Assembly: GCA_024689085.1 (NCBI GenBank)
Contig: JAILDT010000071.1
Span: 1-48,049 of the forward strand
Direction: 5' to 3'
DNA: 48,049 bases
Source: Clostridia bacterium
GTDB lineage: Bacteria > Bacillota > Clostridia > Peptostreptococcales > Anaerovoracaceae
Part shown: in pieces, positions 32,263 to 38,903 of the stretch
Layout of the letters: every line of letters starts with the position of its first letter
Numbering within the stretch: position 1 is the stretch's first letter
Program-made: the position numbers and the translations under genes
Notes under the pieces: generated by a model
Database searches by the model: none
Seen by the model: only the letters and a program-made list of their open reading frames with translations
Told to the model about the DNA's origin: nothing

Positions 32263-32748
32263 TTACGCCTCGTTGACCAGTTTCCCTGTCATGTGATCCG
32301 GTGTGATCTCGAAACACAGTACGTTTCTGCCGACCTTGGCGATCTCGTCGTCCGCATAGTTCGGATCATCTGTGAACTTGGAACTGATGCCAACGCAGAT
32401 CTCTCTCACCTTCTCAGGCTCTTCTTCATAAGAGAAGAAACGGATCCTGCCGAAGATGATGACGCTCTTGATATTTAGCGCCCAGTCGTTCTCTTCCCGG
32501 TATCCTTCGTCCATGGCGCAGAAGGAAACCTTGTCGCACGCCTTGATGGCATCTAATTTATGTCCTGCTTTCGCGCCGTGGAAGTAAAGTTTGCCGTCTG
32601 CCTCGTTGTACCAGTGGCTGACCGGCAGGCCGTACGGATAGCCGTCCTCTCCAAGTACGCTGAGGATGCCGCGCTTGGCTTCCTTCAGAACCTTGACGCA
32701 CTCTTCCTCCGTAATCTGCTGTTTGAATCTTCTCATTTTCCTGAACAT
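32263..32748 (-). CDS. Pyridoxamine 5'-phosphate oxidase-related flavin-binding protein
   Basis: A 161-residue split-barrel protein of the PNPOx-like / 5-nitroimidazole-resistance (NimA-type) group. Visible are GILSVLGEDGYPYGLPVSHWYNE, KLYFHGAKAGHKLDAI and KVSFCAMDEG (quoted in parts), which form the FMN-binding core. ATG 32748 is preceded by GGAGGAGAG, part of which was read as codons in the longer ORF-track entry. Substrate unknown. Confidence 0.88.
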   Translation of the reverse strand: MFRKMRRFKQQITEEECVKVLKEAKRGILSVLGEDGYPYGLPVSHWYNEADGKLYFHGAKAGHKLDAIKACDKVSFCAMDEGYREENDWALNIKSVIIFGRIRFFSYEEEPEKVREICVGISSKFTDDPNYADDEIAKVGRNVLCFEITPDHMTGKLVNEA

Positions 32749-32791
32749 ATTTCTCTCCTCCATTGGTCATCCATTCTTTAATAGTATTGTA

Positions 32792-33514
32792 CTACAATAC
32801 CGGAACATATGACAGCACAACGCCGATGACGACCATCGGCAGCATGTTTGCCACGCGAATTTCCTTGTTCCAGATCAGGTTGATTCCAAGGCACATGATC
32901 ATGATCGATCCTGTCGTCGTCAGTGACGCCAGTGCCGCGTCTGTCAGCAGCGTTTTCGCCTGACAGGCAATGAGTGTCAGACTTCCCTGCAGGATTCCGA
33001 CCGGCAGGGACGCAAACAGACAGCCTTTGCCATACGGAACCGTCAGCACCATGATAATCACAAAGTCGATGGCTGCCTTGGCGATGAGCATGGAGTGATC
33101 TCCGTAAAGGCCTTCTGTAATCGGGCCCATCACCGCCATAGCACCGATGCCGACAACCATGGACGCCTTCACAAAACCATCGGCAAACCCTGCGCCGTCA
33201 TCCTGTTTCACCTGCTTTTGCAAAAGCATCCCGAGCTTGTTGATTCTCTTCTCGATGCCCATTGTCTCACCGATTGCGGCGCCTGCGACCAGGCTGATCA
33301 GCAGCGGAATCGAACCATTCACCGAGACCGCGCCGTTCGTTACAGTCAGCATGCCCTGCATGATGCCTGTGATGCCGATGACGAATACGGAAAGACCGCA
33401 GACTGTCATCATCATGTTCTTCATTTGTTCGGAAAACAGTCTCCCGAAAGCCAGCGCTGTAGCGCCGCCTGCGATGATTCCCGACATATCGATAAGTGTT
33501 CCTACGCCTGGCAT
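32792..33514 (-). CDS. DUF554 family membrane protein
   Basis: A 240-residue protein with six or seven hydrophobic helices, matching the DUF554 (YdfK/YqgA-like) family of putative transporters or channels. Features: an early conserved GTLIDMSGIIAGGATALAFG (residues 4-23), IPLLISLVAGAAIGETMGIE and the mid-protein GAMAVMGPITEGLYGD. Residues LLQKQ are encoded by the palindrome GCTTTTGCAAAAGC. ATG 33514 has GAGGAG upstream. Divergent from a LysR gene that is a candidate regulator. Confidence 0.88.
   Translation of the reverse strand: MPGVGTLIDMSGIIAGGATALAFGRLFSEQMKNMMMTVCGLSVFVIGITGIMQGMLTVTNGAVSVNGSIPLLISLVAGAAIGETMGIEKRINKLGMLLQKQVKQDDGAGFADGFVKASMVVGIGAMAVMGPITEGLYGDHSMLIAKAAIDFVIIMVLTVPYGKGCLFASLPVGILQGSLTLIACQAKTLLTDAALASLTTTGSIMIMCLGINLIWNKEIRVANMLPMVVIGVVLSYVPVL
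33214..33227. repeat. Palindromic double copy of the octamer: GCTTTTGCAAAAGC
   Basis: Two GCAAAAGC copies in opposite orientation overlap by two bases to form a perfect 14-bp palindrome inside the DUF554 gene. Confidence 0.85.
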
Positions 33515-33566
33515 ATCTGACTCCTCTGTTTGTGTAATTCGTGGTTGATTCCTCTTTCAACAATGA

Positions 33567-33594
33567 TTATACTGATGATGAAGCATTTGAAAAG
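33567..33594 (-). promoter_or_regulatory. Candidate promoter for the DUF554 gene
   Basis: On the minus strand, TATAAT (33572-33567) is preceded at 16 bp by TTTTCA (33594-33589). It lies about 50 nt upstream of the DUF554 ATG and 20-40 bp from the palindrome near the LysR start. Confidence 0.45.
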
Positions 33595-33614
33595 CGCATT
33601 ATTTTAATGATAAA

Positions 33615-33631
33615 CATTACAACTTGTAATG
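33615..33631. promoter_or_regulatory. Candidate LysR operator
   Basis: CATTACAACTTGTAATG is a perfect 17-bp inverted repeat (8+1+8), 14 bp before the LysR ATG in the divergent spacer. LysR regulators typically bind such dyads near their own gene. Binding is inferred. Confidence 0.6.
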
Positions 33632-33645
33632 TATAGGAGACCGAA

Positions 33646-34521
33646 ATGAACCATTCACAGATCAGATATGAGATATTCCTGAAAGTCGCGGAACTGGGGA
33701 ACATCACCCTGGCAGCAGACGCGCTGAATTACACCCAGTCCGGCGTCAGCCACGCCATCGCCGCCATGGAGCGGGAAGCCGGCTGCACCCTGTTTCACCG
33801 GAGCAAGACCGGCGTCACCCTGACGGAAAACGGCAAGGCGCTCCTGCCTCTGGTGCAGGAGCTGGTCAATAAGCAACATTCCCTGGACCAGGCCATGGAC
33901 GCCCTCTCCAACCGCGTTGCCGGCACGCTGCGCGTCGGCAGTTTCACCAGTTTCACAGCGACATGGATGGCGCTGCTGATGCAGGATTTCACGAAACAGT
34001 TTCCGGAGGTAAACATCGAACTGACCAACGGAACGTACCGCGATATCGAAAACGGCATCACGGACGGCAGGCTGGACTGCGGGTTCCTGAGCGGCATCGA
34101 GAACGATCCCCTTGACTTCACCCCTCTCTTCGACGATCCGATGCTGGTGATTACGGCGCCCGGGCACGCCCTCGCAAGAAAAAAATCCCTGCCCCTGCAT
34201 GATCTGAAGAAGTATCCTCTGATCTCGCAGTTTCAGGGTGCCGATCACGATGTCCAGCAGATTTTCAGAACGGCGAAGCTCCGCCCAAAAACAAAATTCA
34301 TCCTGGACGACGACATCTCCGTAATGGGGATGGTCGCACAGGATGAAGGGATTGCACTGATACCGGAAATGATGCTTCAGACGGCTTCCTTTGATTTAGT
34401 GTCGATTCCGCTGGATCCGCCGCAGCACCGCACAATCGGGCTGGCCACGCTGCCGATCAAAGAAACGACCCTTCTGGTAAGAACCTTCATCGCCTTCTGC
34501 AAAAGCTACCATTTCGACTGA
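33646..34521 (+). CDS. LysR family transcriptional regulator
   Basis: A 291-residue LysR-type regulator. The winged HTH occupies about 4-62 (ITLAADALNYTQSGVSHAIAAME, quoted in part, then LFHRSKTGVTLTENG). The periplasmic-binding-like effector domain starts near 93 (GTLRVGSFTSF), with DCGFLSGIENDPLDF and GIALIPEMML later. The ATG follows TAGGAGACCG. It is divergent from the DUF554 gene with a perfect dyad between them. Its 3' end meets a convergent pseudogene. Confidence 0.94.
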   Translation: MNHSQIRYEIFLKVAELGNITLAADALNYTQSGVSHAIAAMEREAGCTLFHRSKTGVTLTENGKALLPLVQELVNKQHSLDQAMDALSNRVAGTLRVGSFTSFTATWMALLMQDFTKQFPEVNIELTNGTYRDIENGITDGRLDCGFLSGIENDPLDFTPLFDDPMLVITAPGHALARKKSLPLHDLKKYPLISQFQGADHDVQQIFRTAKLRPKTKFILDDDISVMGMVAQDEGIALIPEMMLQTASFDLVSIPLDPPQHRTIGLATLPIKETTLLVRTFIAFCKSYHFD

Positions 34522-34775
34522 TTATTTGCCTTTGTATTCCACGCCCTCCATAGCGCCGAGTACCAGGCCGTGCTTATCTTTGTAGAGCTTGAACGGGCCG
34601 TCTCCCTGCTTGAACGCCGGATATTCATGTCCCGCATCCGCAGCCAGTCCGTCTTCTGTAGTCCACCAGCGGAAGAAGCCGTCGACACCATCAGAAGCAA
34701 CGCAAACAGGAGGCATGTGAACAGCCCCGCGGCGCGTTTGATTCTTCTGGAAACAGTTATTTCCCTTTTCATCAT
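34522..34775 (-). pseudogene. Degraded PP2C/SpoIIE-type phosphatase remnant
   Basis: On the minus strand an N-terminal signal-anchor piece (MKREITVSRRIKRAAGLFTCLLFALL, quoted in part) is followed, after a frameshift, by ADAGHEYPAFKQGDGPFKLYKDKHGLVLGAMEGVEYKGK (also quoted in part). The second piece aligns with ASNAGHEYP ... LYKDEHSMIVGGLEG of the intact phosphatase at 28536-30320. The bulk of the protein between them is deleted, and the C-terminal part after the EG-x-YK segment is missing. This explains most of the 325-base stretch without an intact gene between lysR and the DUF362 gene. Confidence 0.75.
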
Positions 34776-34814
34776 CCTCTGCTGTTATTCCCCTTTATTT
34801 AAACAGTTTCTACC

Positions 34815-34848
34815 AAAAAAGCTCTGGAAGCACAATAATTCCAGAGCT
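34815..34848 (-). terminator. Terminator of the DUF362 gene
   Basis: On the minus strand AGCTCTGGAA, a nine-base loop and TTCCAGAGCT are followed by TTTTT. The stem begins within the last codon of the DUF362 gene. Confidence 0.88.
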
Positions 34849-35917
34849 ATTTCAATTGCTGCAGAATATCGCTCGCTGTAGGCGGACAGCCCTGTACGCA
34901 GCGCTCTGCGCCGCGGCAGCATTGTCCGATACCGAGTCCTGCAAAGGTTTTCCCACGGTATCCCTGACCGATGTGTATGGTGCTTTTGCACCTGATTCCT
35001 TCTCCTTCCGCGATATACAGGGCTCTGACCAGAGACGCGTAGCAGACGGAACATGCGCTGTCTGCGCGCACATTGCGGGTCAGGCTTCTCACTTTCCCGG
35101 ACGGCTGTGGATATTCTTCTGCTGCGTGCGGTTCATTCAGCCGGATGATATCTCCGGGTGCGATTTCCGAGGAACCGGCGCCCCATTCTTCTGCAAGGCG
35201 CATGTATGGAACGTCCTCCAGCGTGAGCCCCATGAGTCGGCATCCATAGGCGTCGATCTGCACCGGGTCTGTACCCAGATACATTCTGTTCGTCTGCACC
35301 GGGTTCCCGCCCTCTTCAAAATTCAGATCGCCGCAAATACTGTCGACAATGACAAGGGATGGTTTCAGTGTCGCCGCCAGTGCTGCGACATGATCGCTCA
35401 GACCTTCGGCGTGGAAGCGGCGTTTTTCCCTGTCGGGAATGCAGCCCTTCAGATTCTTCAGCGCACAGGTCATGGCTGTCTGGCAATGCCCTTTCAAGAC
35501 CGGCAGGTCAATCAGATAATCTGCATCCAGCGCCCGGCAGGCAATCCCCATCGGGCCCATCGGCGTTTCCACCTGCCTGACCTCGTCCTGTTTCAGATCG
35601 TAGAATTCGACTCCATACTGGTCGCAGACTGTATCATAGCCGCATGTTTTCATAGAGTGTTCTGTTCCCGCTCCATACCAGGAACTCTCGATGATGGAAA
35701 TGTCTGTGAATCCGGCTTCCTGCAGATACGCAATGCAGCCAGAAAGAACCCCCGCGTGAGTCGTGGCCCCTTTTTCCGGCCTTGAAGCAAGAATCAGGTT
35801 GGGTTTCAAGGCGATGGCAGCCCCGCGCGGAATACATTCTGCGATATCCGCAGCCTTCATCAGGGCCTTCGTCATTTCATGGGCATTCGTGCCGTATATT
35901 TCATAGATCTTCGGCAT
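34847..35917 (-). CDS. DUF362 domain-containing iron-sulfur protein
   Basis: A 356-residue DUF362 protein. The N-terminal domain includes ALKPNLILASRPEKGATTH near 34-52, SIIESSWYGAGTEHS, PVLKGHCQTAMTCALKNLKG and LGTDPVQIDAYGCRLMG. The C-terminal tail is Cys-rich (CSVCYASL ... GQCCRGAERCVQGCPPTASDI, quoted in parts), suggesting an Fe-S or other metal site. The ORF track extends nearly 300 codons upstream through the HAD gene on the opposite strand; ATG 35917 with AAAGGAAAC is correct. The biochemical role of DUF362 proteins is mostly unsettled. Divergent from the HAD phosphatase. Confidence 0.88.
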   Translation of the reverse strand: MPKIYEIYGTNAHEMTKALMKAADIAECIPRGAAIALKPNLILASRPEKGATTHAGVLSGCIAYLQEAGFTDISIIESSWYGAGTEHSMKTCGYDTVCDQYGVEFYDLKQDEVRQVETPMGPMGIACRALDADYLIDLPVLKGHCQTAMTCALKNLKGCIPDREKRRFHAEGLSDHVAALAATLKPSLVIVDSICGDLNFEEGGNPVQTNRMYLGTDPVQIDAYGCRLMGLTLEDVPYMRLAEEWGAGSSEIAPGDIIRLNEPHAAEEYPQPSGKVRSLTRNVRADSACSVCYASLVRALYIAEGEGIRCKSTIHIGQGYRGKTFAGLGIGQCCRGAERCVQGCPPTASDILQQLK

Positions 35918-36001
35918 ATTTGTTTCCTTTCGCTCTTTTGTTTTTTTATTGTACCACAGGCTGCCCGTCGGCATTTCAGCATTCTGCGATTTATCTTCCA
36001 T

Positions 36002-36029
36002 TTGTTTTTCTCGTGTTTTAGGATATGAT
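36002..36029 (+). promoter_or_regulatory. Candidate promoter of the HAD-phosphatase/CoA-transferase operon
   Basis: TTGTTT (36002-36007), 16 bp and TATGAT (36024-36029) lie about 27 nt upstream of the ATG and just before AAAGGAG. Confidence 0.5.
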
Positions 36030-36055
36030 AAGAGCAGTGAAAGGAGATTGTTGTG

Positions 36056-36781
36056 ATGCAGCAGTACAAAGCCGTTATCTTCGACATGGACGGAACCATA
36101 CTGGACACCTTGGAGGATCTGGCGGACGCACTGAACAAATCCCTCTCCCAGTTTGGCTACGAGGGTAACTTCACCGCGCCGGAAACCCGCAGGTTCTTCG
36201 GAAGCGGCGCGCGTGCAGCGGTGGCGCGGGCGATTGCAGCCTGCAACGGCCTTCCGGAAGAGATTCTTGAGAAAATAGGGACAGCCGACGAGACTGCTTT
36301 TGGTGTGCCGGAGAACATGATCCATGAAGTACTGTCCTTTTATAAGCCTTGGTACGCCTCGCACTGTGACATTAAAACATGTCCGTACCCCGGCATTACC
36401 GCCCTGATTGCGGCGCTCACCGATGCAGGTATCAGAACCGCTGTGGTATCCAACAAGCCGGATCCCGCCGTGCAGACACTCTGCCGCGATTACTTCCCGG
36501 ATCTCTTTGCATATGCCGCCGGCGAAAAGAGCGGCGTCCGCAGGAAACCTGATCCTGATATGGTCGTCAATGCGCTTGACGCGTTGGGTGTTCCGGCTGA
36601 GCAGGCAGTTTATGTCGGCGACTCGGAAGTCGATATCCAGACTGCGGCGAACGCCGGTCTCGACTGCATCTGCGTGGACTGGGGGTTCCGTACCAAAAAA
36701 CAACTTACAGCCAGCGGCGCAGAGGTCATCGTCTCCTCCTGTGAGGAGCTGCGGGATCTTGTCTGCGATACGCGAGAATAA
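36056..36781 (+). CDS. HAD-family phosphatase, phosphoglycolate phosphatase-like
   Basis: A 241-residue HAD hydrolase of subfamily IA. Motif I FDMDGTILDT near residue 10, motif II VVSNKP near 133, motif III lysine in RRKPDPDMV near 163 and motif IV VGDSEVDIQTA near 185 are all intact. The cap domain lies between I and II. Substrate probably phosphoglycolate or another small phosphate ester. A GTG at 36053 is an alternative start; ATG 36056 has AAAGGAG at 9 nt. It is 28 bp from the CoA-transferase gene and likely co-transcribed. Confidence 0.92.
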   Translation: MQQYKAVIFDMDGTILDTLEDLADALNKSLSQFGYEGNFTAPETRRFFGSGARAAVARAIAACNGLPEEILEKIGTADETAFGVPENMIHEVLSFYKPWYASHCDIKTCPYPGITALIAALTDAGIRTAVVSNKPDPAVQTLCRDYFPDLFAYAAGEKSGVRRKPDPDMVVNALDALGVPAEQAVYVGDSEVDIQTAANAGLDCICVDWGFRTKKQLTASGAEVIVSSCEELRDLVCDTRE

Positions 36782-36809
36782 GACGATTACCAATGACGGG
36801 AGAAAAACA

Positions 36810-38144
36810 ATGGACTATGTAACAGAATACAAAAGCAAACTGCGCACGCCGGAAGAGGCGGTCAAGGTCGTCAAAAGCGGTGACTGGATCGATTACCTTA
36901 CGAACCTCGCCTTTCCGGAACTGCTGGACGCGGCCCTTGCCAGGCGGAAGGATGAACTGACAGACGTCAAAATCCGGGGAAACCTCGTGATGAAACCGCT
37001 GCGAACCGTTGAGTCGGATCCGGAACGGGAGCACTTCATCTACAATAGCTGGCACTGCTCCGCCTATGAACGCAGCCTCTGCGACCGGGGTCTCTGCAAC
37101 TACATTCCGATGGTATTCCGGAATCTGGTTCCTTATTACCGTCATTTTCTGAATGTAAATGTTGCCATGTGCGCTGTCGCGCCAATGGACCGGCACGGAT
37201 ATTTCAACCTTTCGGTTGCGTCGGGCGTTGCGAAAGGCATACTGGATGACGCAGACGTGGTGATTCTGGAAGTTGATGAACAGATGCCGAAGGTCTGCGG
37301 CGGGTACGGGCAGACCATTCACATATCCGAAGTGGATATGATCGTAGAGGGCGAGCATAGTCCCCTTCCTACGGTACCTTTGCATCCTGCGACGCCGGAG
37401 GACCGCGCGATTGCGCAGGAAATCATGACCCTGATTCCGGATGGCGCGACCCTGCAGTTCGGTATCGGTGGGATGCCCAACGTCCTTGGCAGCATGCTTG
37501 CAGAGTCGGATCTGAAAGATCTGGGGATGCACACGGAACTCTGTTCGGACGCCTATGTATTCCTGACGGAAGCCGGAAAACTGACGAACGCCAAAAAAAG
37601 TTACATGCCCGGCATCGGCGTGACAGGCATGGCGTTCGGAACAGAAAAGGTATATGAATTTGTCGACCAGAACCCGGGCGTGGCGTTCATGCCTCTAGAG
37701 CTCGTGAATGCCCCGGAGACAATCGGCAAAATTGACAATATGATTTCCATCAACAACTGTATCGCCGTGGATCTGTACGGACAGGTCAGCGCGGAGAGCG
37801 TGGGCATGCGGCAGATCAGCGGAACAGGCGGTCAACTGGACTACCTGACCGGCGCAGCGATGTCCCGGGGAGGCAAGGCCTTTCTCTGCATGACTTCTAC
37901 GTATCAGGAAAAAGACGGCACGGTCCGCTCTCGCATCGTCCCTACATTCCAGGGCGATATCGTAACGGATCCGCGCAGTCAGGCGTATTATATGGTGACG
38001 GAATACGGCATGGTCAATCTGGTCGGCCGCACCACCTGGGAGCGTGCGGAGATGCTGATCTCCATCGCGCACCCGGATTTCCGCGAAGAACTGATCCGGA
38101 AAGCGGAAGAAAACGGGATCTGGATCCAGTCAAACAAACGCTGA
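36810..38144 (+). CDS. Acetyl-CoA hydrolase/transferase family CoA-transferase (butyrate- or 4-hydroxybutyrate-type)
   Basis: A 444-residue family I CoA-transferase that moves CoA between acyl groups and acetate through a glutamyl-CoA intermediate. Motifs: FGIGGMPNVLGSML near 218, HTELCSDAY near 240 (the HTE glutamate fits the catalytic position), PLELVNAPETIGKIDNMISINNC (quoted in part) and the RQISGTGGQLDYLTGAAMSRGGK signature near 330. Length and motifs match butyryl-CoA:acetate and 4-hydroxybutyrate CoA-transferases; sequence alone does not decide. ATG 36810 has GGGAG upstream; the ORF-track extension overlaps the HAD gene in another frame. It ends only 3 bp from a convergent gene. Confidence 0.92.
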   Translation: MDYVTEYKSKLRTPEEAVKVVKSGDWIDYLTNLAFPELLDAALARRKDELTDVKIRGNLVMKPLRTVESDPEREHFIYNSWHCSAYERSLCDRGLCNYIPMVFRNLVPYYRHFLNVNVAMCAVAPMDRHGYFNLSVASGVAKGILDDADVVILEVDEQMPKVCGGYGQTIHISEVDMIVEGEHSPLPTVPLHPATPEDRAIAQEIMTLIPDGATLQFGIGGMPNVLGSMLAESDLKDLGMHTELCSDAYVFLTEAGKLTNAKKSYMPGIGVTGMAFGTEKVYEFVDQNPGVAFMPLELVNAPETIGKIDNMISINNCIAVDLYGQVSAESVGMRQISGTGGQLDYLTGAAMSRGGKAFLCMTSTYQEKDGTVRSRIVPTFQGDIVTDPRSQAYYMVTEYGMVNLVGRTTWERAEMLISIAHPDFREELIRKAEENGIWIQSNKR

Positions 38145-38147
38145 TCC

Positions 38148-38624
38148 CTATTTCCTGACAGTCTCCAGAACTGCAACTCCATCCTCGATTCTGAAGGAAC
38201 GGATTTCAGCATATTCCTCGACTGCCTCCGTCATCTGTTTGAGTGGCTCTGCTACAAACGCGTTGAGTTCTCCCGGCGAAACAGAAACGACCGGAACCTC
38301 TACAGAGCGAACAACCACAACTGGCTTGCCGTCCCACTTCACGTCTGCTGTGATGGACGCTTTTGTTTTCAGGAAACCCACACCCGCCATGAGCGACAGT
38401 AAGACTGCATCCTTTCTGAATGCGATCGACGGCTTGTCCACGTCAAGTTCGAAACCTGTTTCCTGTTTCATCATCTGCTTGATTTGCGCCTTATTCTCTG
38501 CCACATACTCTCTGGCGGCGGCAGTGGCTTCCACGTCTGTCACCTCAACGGTGAAGGATTCTCCGCCCGGAAGAGTCTTGAACTCCTCAAACTTGTCCAT
38601 GAATTGTTGCATTACAGCTCCCAT
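38148..38624 (-). CDS. Uncharacterised protein, last gene after the sucrose operon
   Basis: A 158-residue protein I do not recognise. The N-terminal half is a charged helix-rich region (MQQFMDKFEEFKTLPGG; AAAREYVAENKAQIKQMMKQ). The C-terminal half alternates beta strands (KPVVVVRSVEVPVVSVSPGE, IEDGVAVLETVRK). One short hydrophobic stretch (AVLLSLMAGVGFL) is not clearly a TM helix. ATG 38624 follows AAGGAGG; the ORF-track ATG lies upstream of it. It is 44 bp downstream of the small CSICSGEQ gene. Confidence 0.7.
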   Translation of the reverse strand: MGAVMQQFMDKFEEFKTLPGGESFTVEVTDVEATAAAREYVAENKAQIKQMMKQETGFELDVDKPSIAFRKDAVLLSLMAGVGFLKTKASITADVKWDGKPVVVVRSVEVPVVSVSPGELNAFVAEPLKQMTEAVEEYAEIRSFRIEDGVAVLETVRK

Positions 38625-38668
38625 TTTTTCCTCCTTCATGCCTTTGCAGGCATATACTTTATACTATC

Positions 38669-38893
38669 TCAATAGATTTTCCGTACCGATGCGGGATCAA
38701 TATGATTCGCCTCGCACACTTCCTTCAGATCTCCGAAGGAACGGATCAGCATCAGTTCATGCATCGAATCATCTTCTCTGTCCCGCAGACACAGCACCTG
38801 TTCCCCGGAGCAGATACTGCAGCGGAGCACCGGCTCGAACTTGTCTGTCTCGATCATCGGCGTTGTCTTTTTTTGTTTACTGAATAATCCCAT
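38669..38893 (-). CDS. Small conserved CSICSGEQ protein of unknown function
   Basis: A 74-residue protein: a basic start (MGLFSKQKK), then EPVLRCSICSGEQVLCLRDRED with a CxxC pair, and MHELMLIRSFGDLKEVCEANHI (both quoted in part). I recall Clostridia homologues with a CSICTGEQ-type motif, sometimes annotated as aspartate dehydrogenase without basis. The length and CxxC suggest a small metal- or redox-linked protein, but function is unknown. It starts 10 bp after the amylosucrase stop, with GAGGCAGG as ribosome site. Confidence 0.8.
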   Translation of the reverse strand: MGLFSKQKKTTPMIETDKFEPVLRCSICSGEQVLCLRDREDDSMHELMLIRSFGDLKEVCEANHIDPASVRKIY

Positions 38894-38903
38894 CTTGCCT
38901 GCC

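Noticed and set aside
35918-36793. N-terminal extension of the DUF362 ORF to 648 residues
   Set aside because: It runs antisense through the HAD phosphatase; ATG 35917 has a ribosome site and gives the normal family start.
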